A stretch of 28,698 bases of DNA from HK-STAS-PATE-36 sp964610345. Lineage in GTDB: Bacteria; Patescibacteriota; Saccharimonadia; Saccharimonadales; JAGQNJ01. Made by a program: the position numbers and the translations under genes. The notes under the pieces are model-generated. The model had not been told where the DNA came from and searched no databases. It saw nothing but the letters and a program-made list of their open reading frames with translations. The DNA lies in NCBI GenBank assembly GCA_964610345.1, contig CAZSVQ010000008.1, forward strand, positions 1 to 28,698, written 5' to 3'. Every line of letters starts with the position of its first letter. Position 1 is the stretch's first letter. Positions 16,414 to 23,634 of the stretch are shown here, piece by piece.

Positions 16414-17106
16414 CTAACCGCTTCCGTGGGTTACTAAATCTGCTTGATTAGTATCATCCAAGATACGCCGTGCCCAATCAAGTGCCGCAATCCTATCTTC
16501 TAAATTTGAATAAGCCCCGAATGGCAAGACGCTAACTGACTGACCTAAATCATCCTGCTCACCAATCTCGGATACCACTGTCGCTTGCGGGGTATAGTCT
16601 TTTATGTTTGATATAGCCAACTTGCCCGCCCCGTCTATCCAAAATATGGCCGACTGAGTCGCATTTTCAGGATCAAGGCTTGGCAATACCACACCTTGTT
16701 CGTCTAAAATTACGACGTCTATCAACAACTGGCTATCGCCGTCATCATCGACCGTTACATCTTCTGTCATAAAGGCTACCGAATCTTCTAGCCAATATTC
16801 GGTATTAGTTAAGATTTTGATTCTCGGGGCCTGTTTACTCTGCAGTCTTGCTAAAAGTATTAGTGTTTGTTTTTCCCTTTCATCGACCAAAATATTTGTA
16901 TCTATATGACCCTTTTCTCTATACATCAGCCAATTCATACTGCCATTTATGGCGTCATGACCAATCATCCGCTGTATAACTTCTGCCCTAAACTCGGCCA
17001 CGTCACCTTGGTACTTTGCCTCAAGAAAGCTTTGGTTTTTAGACCTTATCACCTGAATTTGATCATTGTCAACCCATTCTGACTCCGGAAATCCAAACTC
17101 AATCAT
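16414..17106 (-). CDS. Unknown acidic 230-residue protein
   Basis: Not recognised. It is a soluble protein with no signal peptide, rich in Asp and Glu (for example the TVDDDGDSQ stretch), with mixed strand/helix pattern and a helical C-terminus (NLEDRIAALDWARRIL). The ATG at 17106 has no Shine-Dalgarno; TACAAT ends 10 bases upstream, as at several other genes here. It is on the same strand as the DUF5652 gene (41 bases upstream) and the small membrane protein (82 bases downstream). Its frame is fully open and codon use is like its neighbours, so I accept it as a gene. Confidence 0.75.
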   Translation of the reverse strand: MIEFGFPESEWVDNDQIQVIRSKNQSFLEAKYQGDVAEFRAEVIQRMIGHDAINGSMNWLMYREKGHIDTNILVDEREKQTLILLARLQSKQAPRIKILTNTEYWLEDSVAFMTEDVTVDDDGDSQLLIDVVILDEQGVVLPSLDPENATQSAIFWIDGAGKLAISNIKDYTPQATVVSEIGEQDDLGQSVSVLPFGAYSNLEDRIAALDWARRILDDTNQADLVTHGSG

Positions 17107-17116
17107 GATAAATCAT

Positions 17117-17122
17117 ATTGTA
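17117..17122 (-). promoter_or_regulatory. -10-like box of the acidic unknown gene
   Basis: TACAAT on the minus strand ends 10 bases before the ATG at 17106. A TATGAT overlapping its end is an alternative hexamer. There is no Shine-Dalgarno. Confidence 0.4.
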
Positions 17123-17147
17123 CAACAAATTTAAGGTTTGTAAACTG

Positions 17148-17369
17148 TTACAGCTTGTCTGTCTTTTGATTTGGTTCTTGCTTGCTGAAATAAAAAATAT
17201 AAAACAGAGGCAAAATACCTAAAGTATTGAGTAGCAATAACATCACAAACCAAACTTTAGAGCCCTTCCGCGCCGAAATCCACAGGGCAATTGCCTTTAG
17301 AACATAGTCAAATATAAAAATTGCGATTACTAGCCAAAAATTGTCATTCAAAAATTGTTCGTTAAACAT
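17148..17369 (-). CDS. DUF5652-like small membrane protein
   Basis: 73 residues with two hydrophobic helices (about 11-31 and 40-60). The pattern FWLVIAIFIFDYVLKAIALW, then ISARKGSKVWF, then LLLNTLGILPLFYIFYF, matches the small CPR-enriched DUF5652 family as I know it. Function is unknown. The ATG at 17369 has TACAAT 9 bases upstream and shares a symmetric 32-base promoter region with the divergent rarA. Confidence 0.75.
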   Translation of the reverse strand: MFNEQFLNDNFWLVIAIFIFDYVLKAIALWISARKGSKVWFVMLLLLNTLGILPLFYIFYFSKQEPNQKTDKL

Positions 17370-17378
17370 GTTATTTGC

Positions 17379-17410
17379 ATTGTATCACTATTTTACTTGG
17401 TTGATACAAT
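17379..17410. promoter_or_regulatory. Symmetric divergent promoter between the DUF5652 gene and rarA
   Basis: A perfect 9-base inverted repeat (ATTGTATCA at 17379-17387, TGATACAAT at 17402-17410) flanks a 14-base centre. Each arm ends in TACAAT reading outward: 17405-17410 for rarA (6 bases before its ATG) and 17384-17379 for the DUF5652 gene (9 bases before its ATG). Each arm read inward supplies a TTGTAT that could act as a -35 for the opposite gene, with 19-base spacing. It could also be a repressor operator. Confidence 0.5.
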
Positions 17411-17416
17411 AGACAT

Positions 17417-18577
17417 ATGAGTCAAAGACCTTTAGCCGAACGCCAGCGACCTGAAAAGCTTAACCAAATTGTTGGCCAAGAACATCTTTTAGGTGATGGA
17501 AAAATAATCCAAAAAATCATCGAAAGCAAACAACCAACTAGCCTAATCCTATGGGGTCCACCTGGTTGCGGAAAAACCACCCTTGCCCGTATTATTGCCA
17601 GCGAAACTGGTGCCGATTTTATAGAACTCAGCGCTGTTACATCTGGCAAAGCGGATATTGTAAATCATCGTCTTGGCATTCAAACTATTTTGTTTGTTGA
17701 TGAGATTCACCGCTTTAATAAAGCCCAGCAAGACGCCTTCTTACCGTTTTTGGAAGATGGCACATTAATTTTGATAGGTGCCACAACCGAGAATCCTAGC
17801 TTTGAGGTTATCAACCCACTCTTAAGCCGTGCTCGGGTTGTTGTATTAGAGCCACTCGCCAAAAAAGAGATCGTCAAGATAGTCAAAAAAGCCGCCGTGA
17901 CAGAAAAGCTTACCGCAACCAAACTACCTGCGAAAAGCATTGACTTGCTTGCCGAACTATCTGGTGGTGATGCTAGGGTAGCCTTAGGCAACCTAGAGTT
18001 ATCCATACAATTAAGTAGTAACAAGCAGATTACTCCAAACATAGTCACCACAGCCACCCAGACTAAGTTACCCAGTTACGATAAAAACGGCGAATCTCAC
18101 TATAACCTAATCAGCGCTTTTATCAAATCATTACGAGGCAATGACGCCAATGCCGGCCTATATTATTTAGCTCGTATGCTAGAAGCCGGTGAAGACCCTA
18201 AATTTATTGCTCGCCGAATGATTATCTTTGCCAGCGAAGACATCGGCATGTCTGCCCCAGCAGCCTTAAATATCGCTGTTTCTACTTTTCAGGCAGTAAA
18301 TATTATCGGCTTACCAGAGGCCAAATACAACTTATTCCACTGTGCAACGGTAATAGCCAAATCACCAAAATCACGAGACATTTCAGATGCCATGGGTAAC
18401 GCCATAGCCTTAGCCAAGCAATACCCAGATCTGCCAGTACCCTTGCACCTACGCAATGCCCCAACCAAGCTAATGAAAGATCTTGGTTACGCTCAAGGTA
18501 CTAAATGGGAACCCGGCTTTAAGCACCCCAAAGGCTTCTTGCCCCCAGAAATTGCAGATATAAACGTTTTTGATTAA
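17417..18577 (+). CDS. rarA: Replication-associated recombination protein A (AAA+ ATPase)
   Basis: 386 residues. Walker A is WGPPGCGKTT (46-55), and Walker B with the family hallmark DEIHRFNKAQQDAFLP starts near residue 94. Sensor residues are seen in GATTENPSFEV. The C-terminal region has the RarA/WRNIP1 oligomerisation elements (ARRMIIFASEDIGMSAPAAL and the conserved LRNAPTKLMK). It is a clamp-loader-like ATPase that acts at stalled replication forks. It is shorter than the E. coli protein (about 447), with a compressed segment between Walker A and B. It is one of the few plus-strand genes, convergent with lysS. Confidence 0.95.
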   Translation: MSQRPLAERQRPEKLNQIVGQEHLLGDGKIIQKIIESKQPTSLILWGPPGCGKTTLARIIASETGADFIELSAVTSGKADIVNHRLGIQTILFVDEIHRFNKAQQDAFLPFLEDGTLILIGATTENPSFEVINPLLSRARVVVLEPLAKKEIVKIVKKAAVTEKLTATKLPAKSIDLLAELSGGDARVALGNLELSIQLSSNKQITPNIVTTATQTKLPSYDKNGESHYNLISAFIKSLRGNDANAGLYYLARMLEAGEDPKFIARRMIIFASEDIGMSAPAALNIAVSTFQAVNIIGLPEAKYNLFHCATVIAKSPKSRDISDAMGNAIALAKQYPDLPVPLHLRNAPTKLMKDLGYAQGTKWEPGFKHPKGFLPPEIADINVFD

Positions 18578-18587
18578 GCAATAATAC

Positions 18588-20126
18588 CTATTGCCCTAGA
18601 CTCTTACCCTCTTGGAAGGCTTCGGGGTAAATTGCTTTAGTAGTTTCGTCTACTTCTTTACGTAGTTGCGGGAACGGTACGCCTTCTCTGGCTGTTACAC
18701 CCTCTAGCATCCAAAACAAACGTTCGCTATAACCGAAACCACAAGCTGGTGGCATGCCATATTCAAGCATCTCGACAAAATCGATATCCATCATCTGAGC
18801 CTCTTCATCACCAGCGTCACGCATTTTTTGCTGATCGATGAAACGATTGTACTGATCGATTGGATCATTGAGTTCAGAATACGCTTTGCAAGCCTCTGTG
18901 CCTCCAAGTAACAGATTAAATTGCTCCGTCAGCTCAGGCTTATCTGGTTGTGTTTTAGCTAACGGCTGCAGAAATGTAGGAATATCTACCAAAAAAGCCG
19001 GGCCTGCAATTCCAGCACGGATTTTCTTCCATAATTTGTCTATTCCACGGGCTTTATTTTCTTTTTTCTCGACATCTATATTGTGTAATTTTAGCTGTGC
19101 TTTAACTTCGTCAAGAGTACAGTTAAAAACATCTAGGTTATATTTTTCTTTTATAACATCTACAAAGCTAATTCTGGGCCAGTGCTCGCTACCACTCAAA
19201 TCGACTTCTTGGCCATTCAGTAATTTAAACTTTGTTTTACCCCAAGTTTTTAGCGCTACATCTCGAACAAGCTTTTCTGTAAACTTCATACCATCTTCCC
19301 AATCAGCATATGCCCAATACCACTCCATGGCAATATGCTCAGGCAGGTGCTCGTCGCTATAATTTTCATTTCTAAAACGAGGGCCAATATCAAAAACTTT
19401 TTCGTAACCACCACCGAGTAACCGCTTCAATGGCAACTCATGACTTATTCTCAAGAAAAAATCTTGGCCTAGCGCATCCATATGAGTAACAAAAGGGTTT
19501 GCATCTGCCCCGCCGGTCGTTTGTTCTAAAACCGGTACGTTAACTTCTAAAAAGCCATTTTCAATTAAAAAATTACGCGTAAACTGCCAAAATTTACTCC
19601 TACGAATGTACCTTTGCTGAACATCCTCATTAACGCTCAAATCAACATAACGTCGCCTTAAGCGCTCCTCTTTATTAGTAAAACCATCTTGTTTTGTCGG
19701 TAGTGGTCTGAGGCTTTTTGTTAGTAATCTTATACTAGCTGGCTCAACAGATACTTCTTCGGTTTGAGTTTTGATAACCTTGCCGGTTGCCTCTATAAAA
19801 TCTCCGCTATCCAGTAATTTAATGTCATCAAATTCTAGCTCACTATTTGATCTATCAACATTTTTAATGCTGTCGTGTCTTAAGAATAACTGAAGTTCTT
19901 CGCTGTCGTCTTTTATAACAATAAAGGCAATTTTGCCAAACTTGCGAATAGAAACTATCCGGCCAACCACTGTAACTTGCTTGCCCTCAAGTTCAGAAAA
20001 ATAAGACTCAATCTCCGTATTATCGTGAGTACGGTTAGCTTTAGCTGGGTAAGAATTAACCCCCAGCTTCTTTAATTCATCTAGTTTACGTAAACGTTCG
20101 TTACGTAGTTCTTGTAGGTTAGCCAT
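18588..20126 (-). CDS. lysS: Lysyl-tRNA synthetase, class II
   Basis: 512 residues. An N-terminal OB-fold anticodon-binding domain (about 45-145, GKQVTVVGRIVSIRKFGKIA) precedes a class II core. Motif 1 lies in GFLEVNVPVLEQTTGGADA, motif 2 in FRNENYSDEHLPEHIAMEWY, and motif 3 near FGYSERLFWMLEGVTAREG. Motif 3 differs from the usual bacterial GIDRLVMLLT wording but keeps the arginine. It charges tRNA-Lys. The ATG has TAAAAT 7 bases upstream and no Shine-Dalgarno. The gene lies 21 bases after greA and is probably both co-transcribed with it and able to start its own transcript. Confidence 0.95.
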   Translation of the reverse strand: MANLQELRNERLRKLDELKKLGVNSYPAKANRTHDNTEIESYFSELEGKQVTVVGRIVSIRKFGKIAFIVIKDDSEELQLFLRHDSIKNVDRSNSELEFDDIKLLDSGDFIEATGKVIKTQTEEVSVEPASIRLLTKSLRPLPTKQDGFTNKEERLRRRYVDLSVNEDVQQRYIRRSKFWQFTRNFLIENGFLEVNVPVLEQTTGGADANPFVTHMDALGQDFFLRISHELPLKRLLGGGYEKVFDIGPRFRNENYSDEHLPEHIAMEWYWAYADWEDGMKFTEKLVRDVALKTWGKTKFKLLNGQEVDLSGSEHWPRISFVDVIKEKYNLDVFNCTLDEVKAQLKLHNIDVEKKENKARGIDKLWKKIRAGIAGPAFLVDIPTFLQPLAKTQPDKPELTEQFNLLLGGTEACKAYSELNDPIDQYNRFIDQQKMRDAGDEEAQMMDIDFVEMLEYGMPPACGFGYSERLFWMLEGVTAREGVPFPQLRKEVDETTKAIYPEAFQEGKSLGQ

Positions 20127-20133
20127 TAGTCTT

Positions 20134-20139
20134 ATTTTA
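20134..20139 (-). promoter_or_regulatory. -10-like box of lysS
   Basis: TAAAAT on the minus strand ends 7 bases before the lysS ATG, within the 21-base gap after greA. There is no Shine-Dalgarno. Confidence 0.35.
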
Positions 20140-20147
20140 CTTGTTTA

Positions 20148-20609
20148 TTAAGAAATATCTACGATTTTATAACTAACAGTCTCTGCCGGGGTCTTAATTT
20201 CAACTTCTTCACCCTCTTTTTTACCTAATAGCGCTTGGCCAATTGGTGATTCATCAGAAATTTTACCATTTAGCGGGTCAGCCTCAACAGTCCCGACAAC
20301 CTGAAACTCTTTAGTTTTACCAGATTCGTTCTTAAGTTTAACTTGTGAGCCAAGTTGAACTTTACTGTCACCCTTTGGTTTTTTAATTTCGCTTACATTC
20401 AATAATATATGCTCTATTTCAGCGATTCGGCTTTCGGTCTGTTCTTGTTCGGCACGAGCGGCTGAATACTCGGCATTTTCTGCTAAGTCACCGAATTCAC
20501 GAGCAGTTTTGATTCTCTCTGCAATTGGCCCACGCTCAGCAATAAGCTCGGCGAGCTCGGTGCGTAATTCTTCTATTCCTTGTTTAGTTAGGTGAAATTG
20601 CTTTTTCAT
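20148..20609 (-). CDS. greA: Transcription elongation factor GreA
   Basis: 153 residues, close to the usual length. An N-terminal coiled-coil finger (about 5-75) contains the family stretch AREFGDLAENAEYSAARAEQ, with the acidic tip (DLAENAE) that enters the RNA polymerase secondary channel. A C-terminal FKBP-like domain follows (LGSQVKLKNESGKTKEF to the end, including SPIGQALLGKKEGEEVEI). It rescues backtracked polymerase by stimulating transcript cleavage. The ATG has GAGG 8 bases upstream. The gene begins a greA-lysS unit behind an extended -10 promoter. Confidence 0.97.
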   Translation of the reverse strand: MKKQFHLTKQGIEELRTELAELIAERGPIAERIKTAREFGDLAENAEYSAARAEQEQTESRIAEIEHILLNVSEIKKPKGDSKVQLGSQVKLKNESGKTKEFQVVGTVEADPLNGKISDESPIGQALLGKKEGEEVEIKTPAETVSYKIVDIS

Positions 20610-20682
20610 GGTAATTTCCTCATTATCTTAATTATTTTTACTCTATTGTACGTCTGTTTGCAGTTATAGCTCGAGTCGCTGT

Positions 20683-20691
20683 ATTATAGCA
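20683..20691 (-). promoter_or_regulatory. Extended -10 promoter of greA-lysS
   Basis: TGCTATAAT on the minus strand matches TGnTATAAT and lies 7 bases after the proS stop. It would give a 5' leader of about 70 bases before greA. A second weaker TACAAT at 20650-20645 could also serve. Confidence 0.55.
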
Positions 20692-20697
20692 ACCCTA

Positions 20698-21948
20698 CTA
20701 TGTCTGTGCTAGTACTTTATTTAACTCATCAGCAGATATCATACTTGCATTGTTTTCTGTGCGTTTTTTATATTCAATCTGCCCTGCCTCAACGGTCTTT
20801 GCGCTTATCACTACTCTGTGTGGAATACCTAGCAAATCTGCATCGGTAAATTTTTCACCAGGGCGCACATCGCGGTCATCATACATAACTTCAATGCCTT
20901 GTTTTTGCAAGTTATCGTATAATTCATCTGCTACTCGTGTTATCTCTTTATCACCGCCAAGGCGGCAAATAATCACCCTAAATGGAGCAATATCTTCTGG
21001 CCAAACTAAACCCTTTTCATCACTTAATATTTCGGCCACTGTACCCATAAGTCTAGTTAGCCCGATACCGTAAGAACCCATGAATATTGGTTTTTGCTTT
21101 CCTGTTTTATCTGTGAAATATAATTCTAGTGGATCAGAAAACTTGTTACCTAAGGAAAATATATTGCCCACTTCAATTGCTTTCGATTTTATCAATTCAT
21201 CACGATTTAGTTCAAGGTCTGTTAAAACTTCATCTGTTAAAACCTCTTCATTGACAGCAATTCCCTTTTCTTTACTTACATAAATAATATCTTCACCGGC
21301 ATCACATATGGTCTGAAATTCATGTGAATATTTTGAAAACGTACCTCCAGATGCAAAGGTAAAATGAGTAATCTCCCCTAACCCGACTTTTGTAAAAATA
21401 TTTGTGTATGCACATGATATTTTTTTATAAAAATTATCATGCTGCTCTTTTGATTCTGAAAATGAATATAATGCCTTCCAATAAAATTCTCGCCCACGCA
21501 ATATACCTGATTTAGCTCTTAATTCATTCCTGAAAACTGTGCGAATATCATAAGGGTAAGCTGGTAAATCTTTGTAAGAATGTAGGTATTCTTTCATTAA
21601 TACTGTCATTGGCTCTTCGTGTGTAAAAGCTAGGCCGAGTTCCGTATCGTTTTTTAGTTTTGTCTTAAACCAGTTATCAACAACTTCGTCACTCCATCTA
21701 GTTTTGATCCAAACATCTTCAGCTTGTAGCGCAGCGGACTGCATTTCGAGCCCACCAATCATATTCATTTCATCTCTAACAATATCTGTAATTTTAGATA
21801 CTACGTTTAAGCCCAATGGCAAAAGAGTGTATACACCCGCCATGTTCTTGTAAATGAAACCAGCTTTTATTAATAGTTGGGCATTCTTTGCTGTTTCGTC
21901 AGCTGGAGCTTGTTTGCGTGTTTTTGTGAATAACTGTGATGTTCTCAT
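20698..21948 (-). CDS. proS: Prolyl-tRNA synthetase, short form without the INS editing domain
   Basis: 416 residues. The class II core is complete: YTLLPLGLNVVSKI at the N-terminus, motif 2 around TVFRNELRAKSGILRGREF, and motif 3 around MGSYGIGLTRLMGTVAEI, followed by a C-terminal anticodon-binding domain (PFRVIICRLGG, YDDRDVRPGEKF). E. coli-type ProRS inserts an editing domain of about 180 residues between motifs 2 and 3. Here only about 30 residues link GEDIIYVSK to AIEVGNIFSLG, so cis-editing of Ala-tRNA-Pro is absent, as in short alphaproteobacterial ProRS. The ATG is 4 bases after the kinase-like gene. Both lie behind a probable proline attenuator. Confidence 0.95.
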   Translation of the reverse strand: MRTSQLFTKTRKQAPADETAKNAQLLIKAGFIYKNMAGVYTLLPLGLNVVSKITDIVRDEMNMIGGLEMQSAALQAEDVWIKTRWSDEVVDNWFKTKLKNDTELGLAFTHEEPMTVLMKEYLHSYKDLPAYPYDIRTVFRNELRAKSGILRGREFYWKALYSFSESKEQHDNFYKKISCAYTNIFTKVGLGEITHFTFASGGTFSKYSHEFQTICDAGEDIIYVSKEKGIAVNEEVLTDEVLTDLELNRDELIKSKAIEVGNIFSLGNKFSDPLELYFTDKTGKQKPIFMGSYGIGLTRLMGTVAEILSDEKGLVWPEDIAPFRVIICRLGGDKEITRVADELYDNLQKQGIEVMYDDRDVRPGEKFTDADLLGIPHRVVISAKTVEAGQIEYKKRTENNASMISADELNKVLAQT

Positions 21949-21952
21949 GCCT

Positions 21953-22717
21953 TTATCCTACCACAAAATGTGTTACATTTTCACCGGTCATATCTGAATT
22001 TGGGGCGGCAATAAAAGCCTGCATCTTAGATAAAGAAGCTTCTCGGGCAGTTAAAGTTTTAGATATAATTCCACCTTTTCCACTTAAACTTTGACCACGA
22101 CCTTCTGCTTGGCGCAAAATTAACATTTCTATTACTTGGTTATAATTGCTGTCAGAAATTTTGTCTATCAATTGATCGTTTTCATCAAAAATCCCACCAC
22201 CAGATGTAAAAATACCCAGCGCAGACGCTCCAACCAATCTTGCAATATCAAGTGCCATGCGATCATTATCCTTACCACTATGAAAACTTTCTAGTTCGTC
22301 ACGCGAATTAGCGTCATTATTATTCACAATACTTACAACCCCACGGTCAGCCGCCATCATTAGTGTTTCAGTTAAAACAGGACCCTCTTGTAAATCAGCT
22401 ATTTCTCGATGAGTAGTTAATACCTCACCTGCTAATACCCCCTGCAAACCAAATGCCACTTGCCATGACGCCATAACTGCCACATTGCCAATCTGAGCAA
22501 GAGTTGGCTCCTCAAAATCCTCAATATTAGCACCACGCATATTTTTTACTAAAGCTTCGCCAGTACGTACAGCCCCTGAAGTTACCACCACCAATCCTTC
22601 GTGACCATATGTATTTACTAAGCCAGAGGCATAATCATTTATAACTGATTGATTTATGTCATCCTCTCCACAAATTACTTCTGACCCAGTCTTTATTACT
22701 GTAATTTCACTACTCAT
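21953..22717 (-). CDS. Amino acid kinase family protein, glutamate-5-kinase-like
   Basis: 254 residues forming one amino-acid-kinase domain with no PUA domain. Glutamate 5-kinase features are recognisable: VIKTGSEV in place of VVKVGSS, VVVTSGAVRTG (SGAV 47-50), TLAQIGNVAVMASW, SIVNNNDANSRDE in place of PIINENDTVS.DE, GKDNDRMAL (148-156) in place of FGDNDxLSA, and SGKGGIISK in place of GTGGMxTK. Several positions diverge, so the substrate is uncertain. The related UMP kinase PyrH is less similar. No proA or proC is nearby. GGAG lies 5 bases before the ATG. The pairing with proS and a proline-codon leader supports a link to proline supply, by inference. Confidence 0.8.
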   Translation of the reverse strand: MSSEITVIKTGSEVICGEDDINQSVINDYASGLVNTYGHEGLVVVTSGAVRTGEALVKNMRGANIEDFEEPTLAQIGNVAVMASWQVAFGLQGVLAGEVLTTHREIADLQEGPVLTETLMMAADRGVVSIVNNNDANSRDELESFHSGKDNDRMALDIARLVGASALGIFTSGGGIFDENDQLIDKISDSNYNQVIEMLILRQAEGRGQSLSGKGGIISKTLTAREASLSKMQAFIAAPNSDMTGENVTHFVVG

Positions 22718-22730
22718 ATCTTCTCCATTT

Positions 22731-22754
22731 AAAAACCCTTCGCTTTTCGAAGGG
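22731..22754 (-). terminator. Terminator-like hairpin in the leader of the kinase-like gene and proS
   Basis: On the minus strand CCCTTCG (22754-22748) pairs with CGAAGGG (22742-22736) around an AAAAG loop and is followed at once by TTTTT (22735-22731). That is a compact intrinsic terminator. It sits 13 bases before the ATG of the kinase-like gene and 30 bases after the stop of a leader ORF, so it looks like an attenuator and not an operon end. Confidence 0.65.
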
Positions 22755-22802
22755 GTGTTCTTTGCTATTTTTGAATTAAATTAATTAACACCCACTGATG
22801 GG
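22753..22802 (-). promoter_or_regulatory. Alternative RNA pairings of a putative proline attenuator
   Basis: In minus-strand order, CCCA (22802-22799) can pair with TGGG (22794-22791). GGGTGTT (22793-22787) can instead pair over seven bases with AACACCC (22759-22753), which shares bases with the 5' arm of the downstream terminator. The three helices are therefore mutually competing, the classical pause/antiterminator/terminator plan. The overlap with the terminator arm is only two bases, so competition may be partial. Confidence 0.45.
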
Positions 22803-22856
22803 AGTCTTGGGGATATTTAACTTGATAATACTTTTAAATCTCATCACAAACACCAT
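22785..22856 (-). CDS. Putative leader peptide with proline codons (23 residues)
   Basis: A short frame from ATG at 22856 to TAA at 22787-22785 begins MVFVMRFK and ends IPKTPISGC. Its two proline codons are both CCC (22811-22809 and 22802-22800). The second forms part of the first pairing segment of the attenuator, and the last codons (GGG TGT) form the antiterminator segment. TAAAAT ends 8 bases before the ATG, as at other leaderless-looking genes here; no Shine-Dalgarno is present. A ribosome stalled at CCC would free the antiterminator, whereas one reaching the stop would cover it. Only two proline codons are present, so stalling strength is uncertain. The peptide itself probably has no other function. 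Confidence 0.5.
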   Translation of the reverse strand: MVFVMRFKSIIKLNIPKTPISGC

Positions 22857-22862
22857 AACAGA

Positions 22863-23633
22863 TTATTTTACAAATATAAAGAGAATACTAAATGCAACTA
22901 AATTTTTATAGGCATGTAGAAACATTGGGGCGGCTAACCGGCCGGTTTTTTCTCGCAAATAAACCAATACTAACGATAATACAAAAGTGTCAATTGCCGC
23001 TACCCATAACAGAGGTGCATCACTGCCAAATTGTAAGTGTGCTGTAGCAAACACCAAGCTTGTGATTATTGTTGCTGGGATAAATTTCATCCTACTTTTT
23101 AATCCTGTATATAAGTACCCTCTACACAAAATTTCTTCAACTATGGGCGGTAATATAACCAAACTAACACCTGCTAATAAAAGGTTAACAATACCCTTGT
23201 TAGCCTCAAAACCTATCTGTTGCTCTTGTTCAAGATTAAGTGACGGTGCCACCATTTTAGAAATTACTGTAATAATCGCAAACATTACAATGTAACAACC
23301 ATAAGCTAGCAAAGCTTTTACAGCATCGCTGAATAGCGGTTTTGATAGGCCAATTGTCTTAAATGACTGCCCTTTTTTCCTTAATAATAACCATACTCCG
23401 GAGATTATCAATATATCTGACACCGCAACATACAAAAATTGCGGAAACGCCGAAGCGTCAAACCATGCCTTAAATTCTGCATCACCCCAACCCGTAATTA
23501 TTGTTATGAATACAAAAACCAAACTTGCCAAAAATTGAGCTGCAAAAAACAAACCCACAGTTGCACAAATTAAAACTATTGGGCTCGAACTTTTGCTTAA
23601 CTTTTTATTTTGGGGTTTGTCCAATTCATTCAC
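22863..23633 (-). CDS. CPBP family intramembrane metalloprotease
   Basis: 256 residues with about seven to eight hydrophobic helices. The catalytic motifs of the CaaX protease and bacteriocin-processing (Abi) family are intact: EExxxR as EEILCR (E166, E167, R171), a histidine in FATAH (H199), and HxxxN as HAYKN (H240, N244). It should cleave a membrane or lipid-modified peptide; the substrate is unknown. The start is GTG at 23633, one base after the rseP stop, with AAGG about 10 bases upstream; no in-frame ATG is available nearby. The neighbouring rseP is also an intramembrane metalloprotease. Confidence 0.9.
   Translation of the reverse strand: MNELDKPQNKKLSKSSSPIVLICATVGLFFAAQFLASLVFVFITIITGWGDAEFKAWFDASAFPQFLYVAVSDILIISGVWLLLRKKGQSFKTIGLSKPLFSDAVKALLAYGCYIVMFAIITVISKMVAPSLNLEQEQQIGFEANKGIVNLLLAGVSLVILPPIVEEILCRGYLYTGLKSRMKFIPATIITSLVFATAHLQFGSDAPLLWVAAIDTFVLSLVLVYLREKTGRLAAPMFLHAYKNLVAFSILFIFVK
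22865..22870 (-). promoter_or_regulatory. -10-like box before the proline leader
   Basis: TAAAAT, preceded directly by TG, on the minus strand overlaps the end of the CPBP gene and ends 8 bases before the leader-peptide ATG. The position fits the leaderless pattern seen at other genes here. Confidence 0.35.
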
Positions 23634-23634
23634 C

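Noticed and set aside
18578..18594. Bidirectional terminator between rarA and lysS
   Set aside because: GCAATA/TATTGC forms only a 6-base-pair AT-rich stem without a U-tract on either strand.
22718..22862. T-box riboswitch upstream of proS
   Set aside because: No T-box consensus or specifier-loop structure was found; a leader ORF with proline codons explains the terminator better.
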